From contig NZ_JACADJ010000006.1 in NCBI RefSeq assembly GCF_013389365.1, forward strand, positions 42,602 to 106,601: a DNA stretch of 64,000 nt. The letters are read 5' to 3'. The translations under genes were made by a program, and so were the position numbers. Of the stretch, positions 39,252-49,282 are shown one piece after another. Origin of the DNA: Desulfobacter latus (GTDB lineage Bacteria; Desulfobacterota; Desulfobacteria; Desulfobacterales; Desulfobacteraceae). Numbering within the stretch: the first letter of the stretch is position 1; each line of letters starts with the position of its first letter. The notes under the pieces were generated by a model. The model did no database searches, was not told the DNA's origin, and saw only the letters and a program-made list of their open reading frames with translations.

Positions 39252-40307
39252 TCAAGTATACACCATCTTGCAGGGAATGGGCGCATATTTTGAAACGGAG
39301 GGCTTGGGAAGAATATGCTCTTCGGCCACGGTGAGCCAGTTATTATCCGGATTCAGCTCCCGAAGGCGCCCGCCTTCGGATGGCAGGGCATGGCTGGTGT
39401 AATCATACCAGACATTGAAAATGCAGATATAAAATTTGCCCTGGCGGGCCACCACATAATTATTGGTAAACGTACTCTGGGGAATACCTATCTGCTGGGA
39501 CAACTCCTTGACTTGGTCAACCACAAGCTTTACCAGGACAGACTTTGATACGCCTTTTTCATCTAAGCGCAGCAGGCTTCGTGATTCGCTGGAGGCAACA
39601 TACACCGTTGTAATCGAGTCAAGCTGCCGAAAATACTGGGCAGCGACAATGGCAGCCGTCCTTCGGCCACCGGCCAACACAGGTATCCCATAATATTCAA
39701 ACAATTTTTTTTGCATATTCTCAGCGTAACAATCCCCCTTCTCGTACAGATCTTTGGAGATATAACGTAAAAATTTGGCAAGATCTTCCGATGCATCAGC
39801 AATGGGCCAATCCACCCTGACGTGAAAATGGGTCAAGGCGTACTGGGGCTTGAGTCGCTGGTTGGGCTGGATTAAAATGGCATAATCAACCGGGAGCAGA
39901 TTTTTAAGAAGAGAAAAAAAACCGTCGGACTCAAAACATTTTATGTTCCGGTTGTAATTTTCAAGATCAGGAAAATCTTTAAGCCCGAGCAGATTGGTTT
40001 TCGTAGTTTTATTGACGTCAAAAAATCGGATATACTTTTTGTGGATTTTATCAATATAATCTTCACAGAAAATGATCAGAAAGGAATTTTGTGCTTCAAA
40101 TTCCACGGAAGGAATGCGTGCCCGGGGTTTGAGTTCCCTTAACTCAACAAAGGGATAAGGGGTCCGCAGTTTTAAAAAATTATTGTAGGACCCCACAAGG
40201 CTGTAGTCCAGGACAAACTGATCCAGGTCATCTCTTAATACCTGGTAATAGGATCGACGCAGCCGGTCCTCCTTGCTCAGCGCATGCCGTAATTTGCAAA
40301 ATTTCAC
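39252..40307 (-). CDS. Conserved-looking protein of unknown function, 351 residues
   Basis: I do not recognise this protein. It starts at GTG 40307 and has no signal peptide or membrane segment. It is basic and aromatic-rich and looks globular (YAILIQPNQRLKPQYALTHF near the middle; VLAGGRRTAAIVAAQYFRQL further on). Charged and hydrophobic residues alternate in a way typical of real coding sequence, and the antisense ORFs are short. It lies 44 nt after pgk on the same strand and may belong to the gyrA-radC-pgk transcript. Confidence 0.75.
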   Translation of the reverse strand: MKFCKLRHALSKEDRLRRSYYQVLRDDLDQFVLDYSLVGSYNNFLKLRTPYPFVELRELKPRARIPSVEFEAQNSFLIIFCEDYIDKIHKKYIRFFDVNKTTKTNLLGLKDFPDLENYNRNIKCFESDGFFSLLKNLLPVDYAILIQPNQRLKPQYALTHFHVRVDWPIADASEDLAKFLRYISKDLYEKGDCYAENMQKKLFEYYGIPVLAGGRRTAAIVAAQYFRQLDSITTVYVASSESRSLLRLDEKGVSKSVLVKLVVDQVKELSQQIGIPQSTFTNNYVVARQGKFYICIFNVWYDYTSHALPSEGGRLRELNPDNNWLTVAEEHILPKPSVSKYAPIPCKMVYT

Positions 40308-40351
40308 CCCACGTTAATCCTTTCTGGTTTGACTCGATCATCACGTTTGAA

Positions 40352-41527
40352 CTATTCCAGGGCAGCCACGCCGGGCAGCACTTTCCCTTCCATCATGTGC
40401 AGAAAAGCCCCCCCCCCTGTAGATATATAGCTGACCTTTTGCGTAATCCCGCATTGCTTGGCGGCAAGGCCCGTATCACCACCGCCCACAACAGAAAAAG
40501 CGGAAGACAGGGCAATGGCATCGGCCAGGGTCCGGGTACCTGCAGCAAACCGATCCATTTCAAACACGCCCATAGGGCCGTTCCACACAATGGTACCGGC
40601 ACCGGCAATGGCATTGGCAAAATTTTTTGCACTTTCAGGACCAATATCCAGGGCCATCCAGCCATCCGGAATCTCATCCGGAAAAACGGTGCGTGATTCG
40701 GCATCTTTATCAAAACGATCCGCAACAACCAGGTCTACGGGTAAACGCAGGTCAATGCCGTTTTCCTTTGCATGGGCCATGATATCCGAAGCAGTCTTGA
40801 TTAAATCCGTTTCAATCATAGATCCTTTGGTATCCACGCCATTTGCCGCAAGAAAGGTATTGGCCATGGCACCACCGATAATCATACAATCCACAAACTT
40901 GAGCATATTTTCAAGGGCAGCCAGTTTGCTGGAAACTTTTGCGCCGCCAATGACAACGACCAGCGGCCTTTTCGGATTTTCTACGGAATCGTAATATGAA
41001 CGTACCTCTTTTTCAAGCAGAAAACCGGCTGCCGACAATTTCGCATACATGGTAATACCGGTAACTGATGCCTGGTCCCGATGGGATACGGCAAAGGCAT
41101 TGTTCACATAAACATCACAAAGATCGGCAAGGGCTTTTGCAAATTCAGGATCGTTTTTCTTTTCCTCATCATAAAATCTTAAATTTTCAAGCATAAGGAT
41201 CTGACCGGGTTCAAGGGCTTCCACCTGCGTTTTCACCGCATCCCCAATGCAATCATCGGCAAATGCCACAGGCATATTTAAAAGCTCCGAAAGTCTTACC
41301 GCTGCCGGCTTAAGGCTGAATTTTTCGTCCCGGCCACCTTTGGGACGGCCCAGGTGGGAGGCCAGGACCAGTTTGGCCTTTTTTTCAATTAAATAGCGAA
41401 TCAGTTCCAGGGTGGCCCGGATCCGGTTGTCATCAGTAATATTCCCCTGATCATCCATGGGCAGATTATAGTCCACCCGGATAAAAAGGGTTTTACCCGT
41501 TACGTCTATGTCTCGAACCGATTTCAT
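40352..41527 (-). CDS. pgk: Phosphoglycerate kinase
   Basis: The enzyme interconverts 1,3-bisphosphoglycerate and ADP with 3-phosphoglycerate and ATP in glycolysis and gluconeogenesis. The 391-residue protein has FIRVDYNLPMD near residue 16, the substrate arginine region LASHLGRPKG (about 56-65), LENLRFYDEEKKNDP (about 113-127), GGAKVSSKL (about 196-204) and the C-terminal nucleotide loop VVGGGDTGLAA. A strong AGGAGGAGG lies before ATG 41527. It follows a 90-residue gene by 8 nt. Confidence 0.97.
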   Translation of the reverse strand: MKSVRDIDVTGKTLFIRVDYNLPMDDQGNITDDNRIRATLELIRYLIEKKAKLVLASHLGRPKGGRDEKFSLKPAAVRLSELLNMPVAFADDCIGDAVKTQVEALEPGQILMLENLRFYDEEKKNDPEFAKALADLCDVYVNNAFAVSHRDQASVTGITMYAKLSAAGFLLEKEVRSYYDSVENPKRPLVVVIGGAKVSSKLAALENMLKFVDCMIIGGAMANTFLAANGVDTKGSMIETDLIKTASDIMAHAKENGIDLRLPVDLVVADRFDKDAESRTVFPDEIPDGWMALDIGPESAKNFANAIAGAGTIVWNGPMGVFEMDRFAAGTRTLADAIALSSAFSVVGGGDTGLAAKQCGITQKVSYISTGGGAFLHMMEGKVLPGVAALE

Positions 41528-41535
41528 GCCTCCTC

Positions 41536-41808
41536 CTATTTTTTCATTTTAAGGCCACGCCGGTGTGCCTGTTTTTTTCTGGACCAGCGTTCAAAAAAAG
41601 AGATGCCCCCGGCTTTTGTGGAACGTTCAAGGACCTCTTCTTCAATCTGAATTCCATCCTTTGTGGCCAGGGCCTGTTGAAGGCACTTTGTTTTCACAGG
41701 ACAATGGTAAAAACAGTGTTCCGGGGTTTCACGCAACCCATTGGGTCCCATGGGAAACACTTTTTCAAGATCCCCAAAGCAGTCGGGAAAATCGTCTTTG
41801 TCTGTCAT
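41536..41808 (-). CDS. Small four-cysteine protein of unknown function
   Basis: This is a 90-residue protein with cysteines at 10, 32, 36 and 42 (spacing C-x21-C-x3-C-x5-C), a pattern that could hold an iron-sulfur cluster or zinc. The spacing is near, but not equal to, that of WhiB proteins, so no family is assigned. A basic tail (RKKQAHRRGLKMKK) could bind nucleic acid. The start overlaps the radC stop (TAATG), and pgk follows 8 nt later, so it is translated in the same operon. Confidence 0.75.
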   Translation of the reverse strand: MTDKDDFPDCFGDLEKVFPMGPNGLRETPEHCFYHCPVKTKCLQQALATKDGIQIEEEVLERSTKAGGISFFERWSRKKQAHRRGLKMKK

Positions 41809-42524
41809 TAAATCTGTTCAAACTCCTTTTGAAACTGCGCCATTACCCCCTGGGCGGCAAAACTGTAATACCCCTGGCTGCCTGTGACAAGATGGTCGTG
41901 GATTTGAATACCCGCAAATGCCAGAGCAAAAAACAGGGTCCGGGTAATACGGACATCCTGGGCTGAGGGGGTAATATCCCCGGACGGGTGATTGTGCGCT
42001 AAAACCACTGAAGCCGCATTGTGTGCCAGACTGCGTGCAATCACTTCCCGCGGATAGACAGCCGAGGCTGAAAGGGTCCCGGTAAAAAGGACCTCGGATG
42101 CGATAACCCTGTTCTTGGCATCCAGAAATATCCCTAAAAAATGCTCTTTGTTTTTGTAACCAATGATCTGGTTTAAATATGCAATCAGACTTTCGGGATT
42201 ACTCACCACATCCATCTTAATTATCCGGGTTTCAAGATACCGGTCTGCCACAGCCTTAATCAGATGAATTCCGAAGCTGTTGGCAGGCCCGACCCCCTTA
42301 ACCTGACAAAGGGCCTGAGTATCCGCCTCCAGCACCCGGGGCAGGGTTTTAAACTCAGCTAAAAGATCTTTGGCTGCCTGCTTGGTATCCTTTCGCGGGG
42401 TATTCAGGGCCAAAAGCAGTTCCAGAACCTCATAGTCATGAAACCCTGACAAGCCGGCCCGAAGAAAGCGTTCCCTCAGGCGTTGGCGATGTCCGGCACC
42501 CTTATGCGTCGTCTCCCGGGCCAT
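41808..42524 (-). CDS. radC: RadC-family JAB1/MPN metalloprotein
   Basis: The 238-residue protein has helix-hairpin-helix residues in the N-terminal half ([12 protein letters not shown]) and the RadC JAMM motif with [18 protein letters not shown] near residues 168-185, including both zinc histidines and the aspartate. The biochemical role of RadC is not settled; it is often tied to DNA repair or recombination. Its start lies 23 nt inside the end of gyrA, which implies translational coupling. Confidence 0.93.
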   Translation of the reverse strand: MARETTHKGAGHRQRLRERFLRAGLSGFHDYEVLELLLALNTPRKDTKQAAKDLLAEFKTLPRVLEADTQALCQVKGVGPANSFGIHLIKAVADRYLETRIIKMDVVSNPESLIAYLNQIIGYKNKEHFLGIFLDAKNRVIASEVLFTGTLSASAVYPREVIARSLAHNAASVVLAHNHPSGDITPSAQDVRITRTLFFALAFAGIQIHDHLVTGSQGYYSFAAQGVMAQFQKEFEQI

Positions 42525-45054
42525 CTATCGGGTCTTCCGTATCAAGTTCTTCGGGATTCATATCCATTTCCCGGTCATCTATCGTGTCGGCATCATTACC
42601 ATCCGGATGAAAACATGTGTTCTCATCATCAGGGTGATGTTCCTCTTTAGGCAGTCGTGCAATGCCGATAAGCTTTTCCCCATTGGCCAAGTTAATGAGT
42701 TTGACCCCCTGGGTATTTCTGGAAATCACTTTGATCCCGCAGATATCGGTACGGATCAGTTTTCCCTTATCCGTAATCATCATCAACTCATCATTATCCC
42801 CCACCAGGGAAAGGGCCATCATTTTACCATTGCGCTCGGACGTTTTAATGGAAAAGACCCCTTTGCCGCCCCGGGTCTGGGTTCTGTAATCCTCAATGTA
42901 AGAACGCTTACCATAACCGTTTTCCGTAACCGTTAAAAGCGTATCCTCATCTCCAAGCACTTCCATACCTACCAACCGGCCCCCCTCTTCCAAACGCATA
43001 CCCCGCACGCCCATGGAACCGCGCCCCACATCACGGACATCTTCTTCATTAAACCGGATCACCTTCCCGCCTTCGGATCCCAAAAAAATCTCCTGGGTGC
43101 CATCGGTGATGCGTGCGGCAATGAGTTCATCATCGTCAGCCAGCTTCACCCCGATAAGGCCCCCTGACCGAGGACGTGAATACGCCATCAACTCGGTCTT
43201 TTTCACCCGGCCGTTTTTGGTGGCCATGACCACATATCGATTCTCTGAAAATTCATCCACGGTGAGTACGGTGGCAAGTTTTTCACCTTCATCAAAATTA
43301 AGCAGGTTCACAATGGCTTTACCAAGGGAGGAGCGGCCTGCCATGGGCAGTTCATACACTTTAGCCTGATACACCTTGCCGAAATTGGTAATAAACAAAA
43401 ACGTGGCATGGGTGGAGGCCACAAAAAGATGTTCCACAAAATCGTCGGTTTTGGTTCCCATGGCGGTTTTGCCTTTACCCCCCCGGTGCTGGCTGGTATA
43501 AAGGGTCACGGGATTACGCTTAATATATCCGCTGCGGGTCACCGTGACCACCATGTCTTCTTCGGCAATCAGATCTTCAATGGAAATTTCAGCCGTACTC
43601 TCCAGGATACGGGTGCGGCGTGCATCCCCGAACTCATCATTGAGTTCGGTCAATTCATCCTTAATCAGTCCCCGGACCACGGTTTCCGAGCCAAGGATCT
43701 CCTTGAACCAGGCAATATCCTTGAGCAGGGCCTGGTATTCGGTTTCGATTTTTTCCCGCTCCAGTCCGGTGAGTCGCTGCAGTCGCATATCCAGAATGGC
43801 CTGAGCCTGAATTTGTGTCAGGTCAAACCGGGTTATTAAACCGGTTCGGGCCTCTTCGGGTGACTGGGAGGCCCGGATCAGGGCAACGACTTCATCCAAA
43901 TTATCTAAAGCAATCTTTAACCCTTGCAGAATATGGGCCCGTTCTTCTGCTTTACGTAAATCATAACGGGTGCGCCGGATAATAACGTTGGCCCTGTGGG
44001 AAATAAAGTGATTTAAAATTTCTTTAAGAGAAAGCAGCACGGGCCGGTTATTGACCACTGCCAATAAAATGATACCAAAACTGGTCTGCATATTGGTGTG
44101 CTTATAAAGCTGATTAATCACCACCTCAGCGATCTGGTCCCGTTTAAGCCCAATGGCCATACGCATACCCTGGCGGTCGGATTCATCCCGAACATAGGAG
44201 ACGCCGGTAATCACCTTGTCCCGGACCAGCTCGGCGATCTTTTCCACCACCTTGGCTTTATTCACCTGGTAGGGCAGTTCCGTGACCACAATGGTTTCCT
44301 GGCCGTTTTTCTTGTTCTCTTCGACTTCGACTTTGGCCCGCAGGGTGATAATGCCCCGGCCGGTGTCATAGGCTTCAAAAATCCCCTTGGTGCCGTAAAT
44401 ATGACCATAGGTGGGAAAATCCGGTCCCGGGATATGGGCCATCAACGCCCTTGTGTCCATATCCGGGGTGTCAATGAGCGCCTTCAACCCCTCAATGACT
44501 TCACTGATATTGTGAGGCGGTACATTTGTGGTCATGCCCACGGCGATGCCCGAGGACCCGTTGACCAGCAATGCCGGAAATTTAGTGGGGAGTACCGTAG
44601 GTTCTTCTATGGTTTCATCATAATTGGGGATGAATTCCACGGTTTCTTTTTCAAGATCAGCCAGCATCTGGTGGGAGAGCTTGCGCATGCGGATTTCCGT
44701 ATAACGCATGGCAGCCGGAGAGTCGCCGTCCACCGAGCCGAAATTTCCCTGGCCGTCCACCAGGGTATAGCGCAGGGAGAAGTCCTGGGCCATACGGACA
44801 ATGGTGTCATACACGGCAGAATCACCGTGGGGATGATATTTACCAATAACATCACCCACGATACGGGCAGATTTTTTATAGGGTTTATTCCAGTCATTGT
44901 GAAGCTGCTGCATGGCATATAACACACGACGGTGAACCGGTTTCAACCCATCCCGGACATCAGGCAACGCCCGCCCGATAATGACACTCATGGCATACTC
45001 GAGATAGGACTGCTTCATCTCTTTCTCGATACTGGTGCTTTCGTTTTGAATCAT
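42502..45054 (-). CDS. gyrA: DNA gyrase subunit A
   Basis: GyrA cuts and rejoins DNA during negative supercoiling. The 850-residue protein has the catalytic tyrosine Tyr118 in AAMRYTE and the quinolone region [10 protein letters not shown] with Ser79 and Asp83, both wild type. The C-terminal beta-pinwheel (from about 520) has the GyrA box in [11 protein letters not shown]. The last 40 residues are strongly acidic, as in many gyrases. gyrB is not adjacent. It heads a compact group with radC, the 90-residue gene and pgk. Confidence 0.97.
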   Translation of the reverse strand: MIQNESTSIEKEMKQSYLEYAMSVIIGRALPDVRDGLKPVHRRVLYAMQQLHNDWNKPYKKSARIVGDVIGKYHPHGDSAVYDTIVRMAQDFSLRYTLVDGQGNFGSVDGDSPAAMRYTEIRMRKLSHQMLADLEKETVEFIPNYDETIEEPTVLPTKFPALLVNGSSGIAVGMTTNVPPHNISEVIEGLKALIDTPDMDTRALMAHIPGPDFPTYGHIYGTKGIFEAYDTGRGIITLRAKVEVEENKKNGQETIVVTELPYQVNKAKVVEKIAELVRDKVITGVSYVRDESDRQGMRMAIGLKRDQIAEVVINQLYKHTNMQTSFGIILLAVVNNRPVLLSLKEILNHFISHRANVIIRRTRYDLRKAEERAHILQGLKIALDNLDEVVALIRASQSPEEARTGLITRFDLTQIQAQAILDMRLQRLTGLEREKIETEYQALLKDIAWFKEILGSETVVRGLIKDELTELNDEFGDARRTRILESTAEISIEDLIAEEDMVVTVTRSGYIKRNPVTLYTSQHRGGKGKTAMGTKTDDFVEHLFVASTHATFLFITNFGKVYQAKVYELPMAGRSSLGKAIVNLLNFDEGEKLATVLTVDEFSENRYVVMATKNGRVKKTELMAYSRPRSGGLIGVKLADDDELIAARITDGTQEIFLGSEGGKVIRFNEEDVRDVGRGSMGVRGMRLEEGGRLVGMEVLGDEDTLLTVTENGYGKRSYIEDYRTQTRGGKGVFSIKTSERNGKMMALSLVGDNDELMMITDKGKLIRTDICGIKVISRNTQGVKLINLANGEKLIGIARLPKEEHHPDDENTCFHPDGNDADTIDDREMDMNPEELDTEDPIDGPGDDA

Positions 45055-45165
45055 CCTAATATTAAATGCTCCCGATTAAATTGATTTCATTTTTTGTTGT
45101 GCGTTGAACCTGGGTGTTGATATATCAGATCAGCCCATGGCTGTTACCCGATGATCAAATTTTTG

Positions 45166-45589
45166 TTAATTTGCCCAAATTCGGTACCGGTTAAAAATTG
45201 TTTCCGCCTTAAATTTGAACACCTTCCCCTGCCAGGTTTTAAAGCCCCAGGGCTTCCCTGGAAAGAACACCCACAAAAAATACAACCGGAATAAAGACAA
45301 CAAAAAAACGGCCGGACAGGTGAGAACCGAAGTTATCCGTGCAGGCATGAATTTAGCCGGCATCCTGAAAACAGGCTGAAAAATACCGGTAATGACGAGA
45401 CCCAAAAGCAAGCTTGCAAAAAACGGCAAAAAACAGGGCTATCACTTTTCCCACAAGGAAAATGGATGAGCAAAACAAAGTCAGAAAAAAAAAGAACACC
45501 GCCCGCTGAAAAAAAATTATGCTTCCAATATTACCTGCCTGGTGATTGAAAAACGAGGTAAGGGCCATGGAAACAATAAAATTTACCAC
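45166..45589 (-). pseudogene. Possible frameshifted small membrane protein
   Basis: Two overlapping minus-strand frames, 45353-45589 and 45166-45429, are both strongly hydrophobic and join naturally near 45430 at T-runs (ALFFAVF continuing as ASLLLGLVITG). Together they would encode about 140 residues with three or four membrane segments, including FRMPAKFMPARITSVLTCPA. No family is recognised and T-rich DNA readily gives hydrophobic frames, so this is weak. The rest of the 1-kb gap between gyrA and der holds a palindromic repeat and a 51-codon gene. Confidence 0.25.
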
Positions 45590-45626
45590 ATGGCTTGTCT
45601 TTTGAGATTGGTTCCAACGTCGGCCG

Positions 45627-45684
45627 CTGTAGGTGAGATCCCCGTGCCTGCCCTAACGCAGGCAATCACAGAGGATTGCCCCTA
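45627..45684. repeat. Palindromic repeat related to the one at 25.5 kb
   Basis: This contains CCCCGTGCCTGCCCT, the inverse of a word at 25511-25525, an inner stem TGCCTGC/GCAGGCA with a 6-nt loop, and imperfect outer arms GTAGGTGAGATCC / GGATTGCCCCTAC. It lies in the der-gyrA gap and is non-coding. Confidence 0.7.
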
Positions 45685-45780
45685 CAAACAATGGCCGACA
45701 ATCAAACCCTGCCTTTTTATCCGTGCGCGTTATGCGCGCGTTGTCCCGCCTTGAATACGAATAAAAATTCGGCGCGCTGC

Positions 45781-45936
45781 CTAACTGCTGATAAATCCCA
45801 GGGCAGCCAGCAGCAGCAATACTTCCCAGATAATAACCTGGGTAAAACTTCCAAAGAAATGGTATACAATGCCGCCGCCTACGATGGCAGGAACGGCCGT
45901 GTATATCAATATCCCAAGTTTGCGTGGAATATCCAT
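45781..45936 (-). CDS. Two-helix small membrane protein, 51 residues
   Basis: An ATG at 45936 with GAGGTG 7 nt upstream opens a 51-codon frame ending in TAG at 45781. The product is MDIPRKLGI, then a hydrophobic segment (about 8-28), a short polar turn (GSFTQ) and a second hydrophobic segment (about 34-50). Basic residues at the N-terminus suggest both ends face the cytoplasm. It lies 125 nt downstream of der on the same strand. I do not recognise a family; the good ribosome binding site and helix-turn-helix layout argue that it is real. Confidence 0.6.
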   Translation of the reverse strand: MDIPRKLGILIYTAVPAIVGGGIVYHFFGSFTQVIIWEVLLLLAALGFISS

Positions 45937-46061
45937 GTTTTTACACCTCTTTTTTCAATTCAATTCCAATCAGTTATCGACAATATCAATTTATTCGTTT
46001 ACCATTTTAGGGGGGGTAAGTAAAGGATAAAGAACACCGTCAGTTGTCCACGGCAGCCTTT

Positions 46062-47540
46062 TTATTTCAACAATGCGTTTTTTTGATCCCGTTCGCGTTT
46101 CTTACGGCTTTGTTCTTTGCGCTGCTTACCCCGCTTTGTCATGACCTTCTTTTTCTTTTCCTGGATTCGCCTGAACGCCTTGGTATTGCCGGAAAATTCA
46201 ATTTTACCGGTTTTTTCCCTGAAATACAGTTTAACAGGGGTCAACGTCAAAGGGATCATCTGGCGCAGCTGGTTGACCAGATAGCGCTTGTAAGAAAAGT
46301 GTACGGCGTCGGGGTAGTTGACAAAACAGACAAAGGTTGGTGGTTTCACCGCCACCTGGGACGCATAAAAAAACTTGATGCGGCGCCCTTTGTGAAGGGA
46401 TGGCTCATCTCGGTACACGGCGTCTTCAATGATCCGGTTGACCATACCGGTATTGGTTCTATGGCAGTATTGCTTATAAACTTTTTCCACTTCATCAAAA
46501 ATCCTGTGGCAGCGCTGGCCGGTTTTGGCTGAAATGGTGATGGCCGGGGCAAAGGCCAGGAATCTTGCCTCCTGGCGCAACTCTTTGATAAACGCCTGCT
46601 GCCCTTTTTCGGACTTGTCCACAAGGTCCCATTTATTGAGCAGGAAAATGGCCCCGCAGCCTCTTTTTTCCGCATAGCCGGCAATGGTGATGTCCTGGTC
46701 TGTGATGCCTTCGGAACAGTCGATGAGAATCAACGCGACATCACAGTCTTCCATACTGTCCAGGGCTTTAAGAATGGAAAATTTTTCAAGTTTATCCGAA
46801 ACCTTGCCCTTGCGGCGGATACCTGCGGTATCTTTAAGGATGAATTCCCGGCCTTTCCGGTTCACGGACAATTCAATGGCATCCCGGGTGGTGCCGGCCT
46901 TATCGTTGACCACCACACGCTTTTCTCCGAAAAGCCGGTTGGCAAGGGAGGATTTCCCCACATTGGGACGCCCGATAATGGCAATGCGGATGGGACCATT
47001 GTCATCTTCTTCCGGCTCATCCGATTCCAACGGCACCGGGACATCGGGCAGCAGGGCCACCAGGTCTGAAAGGAAATCCCCTACCCCCAGGCCGTGTTCG
47101 GCGGATACCTTGTAAAACCGGTCCACCCCCAGGGTATAGAACTCCCCAAGCCCGTCTTCCTGTCGGTGCAGGCTTTCAACTTTATTAATCAGGTAAAAAA
47201 CAGGCTTTTCCGTGCGGCGTAAAAGATCGGCAAGATCCCGGTCATAGGGGGAAAGCCCTGCCCGGCCATCCATAATAAACACCAGGACATCGGCCTGATC
47301 CACGGCCCGCAACAGCTGTTCCTTGATCTGGGAAGCAAAATAGTCATCATCCGCACTTAAAAAACCACCGGTATCAACCAGGGTAAAGGCTTTATCCTCC
47401 CACTGCGCATCGGCATACTGCCGGTCCCGGGTGACACCGGGCATATCATCCACCAGGGCCTGGCGGGATTTTGTAATTCTGTTAAACAATGTGGATTTTC
47501 CAACATTGGGGCGGCCCACAAGGGCCACAACCGGTTTCAT
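46062..47540 (-). CDS. der: Ribosome biogenesis GTPase Der (EngA)
   Basis: Der is an essential double GTPase that helps mature the 50S subunit. The 492-residue protein has the first P-loop GRPNVGKST (about 8-16) with DTGGF and NKVE, the second P-loop GRPNVGKSS (about 190-198) with DTAGIRRKGKV and NKWD, and a C-terminal KH-like domain. The last 30 residues are a lysine/arginine-rich tail, longer than in E. coli. It starts at ATG 47540. Confidence 0.97.
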   Translation of the reverse strand: MKPVVALVGRPNVGKSTLFNRITKSRQALVDDMPGVTRDRQYADAQWEDKAFTLVDTGGFLSADDDYFASQIKEQLLRAVDQADVLVFIMDGRAGLSPYDRDLADLLRRTEKPVFYLINKVESLHRQEDGLGEFYTLGVDRFYKVSAEHGLGVGDFLSDLVALLPDVPVPLESDEPEEDDNGPIRIAIIGRPNVGKSSLANRLFGEKRVVVNDKAGTTRDAIELSVNRKGREFILKDTAGIRRKGKVSDKLEKFSILKALDSMEDCDVALILIDCSEGITDQDITIAGYAEKRGCGAIFLLNKWDLVDKSEKGQQAFIKELRQEARFLAFAPAITISAKTGQRCHRIFDEVEKVYKQYCHRTNTGMVNRIIEDAVYRDEPSLHKGRRIKFFYASQVAVKPPTFVCFVNYPDAVHFSYKRYLVNQLRQMIPLTLTPVKLYFREKTGKIEFSGNTKAFRRIQEKKKKVMTKRGKQRKEQSRKKRERDQKNALLK

Positions 47541-47855
47541 ATTTGTTTCTCCCGGATAAAAAAGGGGTTAAAAAAAAATCAAATCTTTCAAACACACCAG
47601 AATTACAGAGAAATCTTGTGAAGGAATTGGGGTCAGAGTAAAATTAAATTAGGGGAAATAGGGAACAGACCACGTTTTTAACACAAAATTTCGGTATTCA
47701 AAAGCCATACACTTTTCATTTAATCTTTCTGACAATTCCGGCAAAACAAGCTGCTTTTCCAACTTATTTGGCAGAACTACCTTCCATTTGCATTAGTTTA
47801 TAGATAGTATTTGGATCGAGCAACTAAAACTTTGAAATTATTGTCCTCAATCGGA
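47541..47855. other. Gap between the diguanylate cyclase and der, with possible insertion-element remnant
   Basis: This 315-nt gap has no intact gene. Around 47630-47675 are GGGGTCAGAGTAAAATT and GGGGAAATAGGGAACAGACC, words I associate with the flanks of Y1-transposase (REP-associated) genes in related bacteria. A minus-strand open frame (about 47658-47802) ends KTWSVPYFP, also typical of such flanks, but has no start codon. It is probably a decayed remnant. Confidence 0.3.
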
Positions 47856-49142
47856 TCACATCTGCTTGCCAAGACTTTGATTCCGTCCCCCTTCTTTTGC
47901 CTCATACAGGGCCTGGTCTGCCATATCAACAAGGGTGTGGGCGGAACAGTGTTCATGGGGAGTGACGGTGGCACCCCCGAGACTTAAGGTCACATGGGGG
48001 GCAATCCTGGAGCCCTCATGCGGAACTTCAAGGTTTTCTACTGCTGTTCGGACCCGCTCTGCCACCTCTTTCGCACCTTTCAGATTTGTGTTCGGCAGAA
48101 TAAGAACAAATTCTTCCCCGCCATATCTTGCTGTAAAATCTTCGGGGCGCAGGACGGATGCCTGGATGGTGCGGGCAACTTTCTTAAGGCATTCATCTCC
48201 AGCTTGATGACCATAGGTGTCATTATAAGGTTTAAAAAAATCAATATCGCAGAGGATAACCGACAGCTCTTCTTCTTTTCTTAAATGGCGCTTCCATTCT
48301 TTTTCAAGGGTCTCATCAAAGTGCCGTCGGTTGGGGATCTGGGTGAGTCCGTCTATGATGGAAATGATTTTCAGTTTTTGATTTGCCTCCTCCAACGCCT
48401 TTTCGGTCCTTACCACCGCACTGATGTTAATGGAAAATCCGTTAAATCCGTTTACCCGGCCTGATTCGTTTCTGGTTACCTTTGCATAGCAGAGGGCCCA
48501 AATAAATGAATTGTCTTTACGTTTCAATCGACTTCTGAAGCTGACAATCTGATCTGATTCAAGAATATTAAACATGAATTCTTCAGCTTTTTTCTCATCA
48601 AAAAACACCTGCCGGGCAAAATCATGGATCTGGCTTATCGCCGCTTCAGGGGATTCATACCCGAGCATCCAGGCATATTCTGAATTGGCCACGTTAAGTT
48701 TGCCGTCCAGACTGACATGGTATATCCCAATGGGCGCACTGTTGCAAAGCTCCTGAATTTCCTGCTCGGATAATGCTTTTAATCCCGGATGTATTTCAGG
48801 AGGACTTGACATTTTCTCAACCGTCAGGGCAACGCCCAGTCTTTCTGCCTTCAGACTCTTGATGGGCGTACAGGTAATCTGATAATCGCAGTTTTCACCT
48901 GCTTTATCCTGGATTTGAATGGATTGCCTCTCTGTGCGGGTACAATTGAGCAGGGTCTCTTTATCCACAGGAATCAAATTACTTAAATACCGACCCAGGG
49001 CCTGATCTTCCGAATAATGAAACAGCCTTTGTGCCGCTGAATTCCAGGATATAATACGAAGGGAAATATCTGTTTCAATATAGGCTATATCGGAGAATTC
49101 CAGCAGGTTGCCAAGAGCAAGCACGCGTTCAATGAGTTTCAT
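47856..49142 (-). CDS. Diguanylate cyclase with two PAS domains
   Basis: The 428-residue protein has PAS domains at about 15-110 and 125-250 and a GGDEF domain at about 265-425. The active site is GGEEF in ARYGGEEFVLILP, and an inhibitory RxxD site (RPED) lies five residues before it, so it should make c-di-GMP and be product-inhibited. It has no membrane segment, so it senses something in the cytoplasm; no heme or flavin ligand can be told from the sequence. It lies alone between lipA and der. Confidence 0.93.
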   Translation of the reverse strand: MKLIERVLALGNLLEFSDIAYIETDISLRIISWNSAAQRLFHYSEDQALGRYLSNLIPVDKETLLNCTRTERQSIQIQDKAGENCDYQITCTPIKSLKAERLGVALTVEKMSSPPEIHPGLKALSEQEIQELCNSAPIGIYHVSLDGKLNVANSEYAWMLGYESPEAAISQIHDFARQVFFDEKKAEEFMFNILESDQIVSFRSRLKRKDNSFIWALCYAKVTRNESGRVNGFNGFSINISAVVRTEKALEEANQKLKIISIIDGLTQIPNRRHFDETLEKEWKRHLRKEEELSVILCDIDFFKPYNDTYGHQAGDECLKKVARTIQASVLRPEDFTARYGGEEFVLILPNTNLKGAKEVAERVRTAVENLEVPHEGSRIAPHVTLSLGGATVTPHEHCSAHTLVDMADQALYEAKEGGRNQSLGKQM

Positions 49143-49282
49143 AATGTTTTCATGCTTATTTTATTCTGCACGTTTATTCCGTACGTATTGATTGTATTGA
49201 TCGGTCTTTCAATCTAAAAACTGAGTCTATACTACAGGTAAGTCCTCGTGTTAACATGTTGTTTTGATGACATGTTTGCATA

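Noticed and set aside
44098..44922. Plus-strand ORF of 274 codons opposite gyrA
   Set aside because: It is antisense to the conserved gyrase core; a shadow frame.
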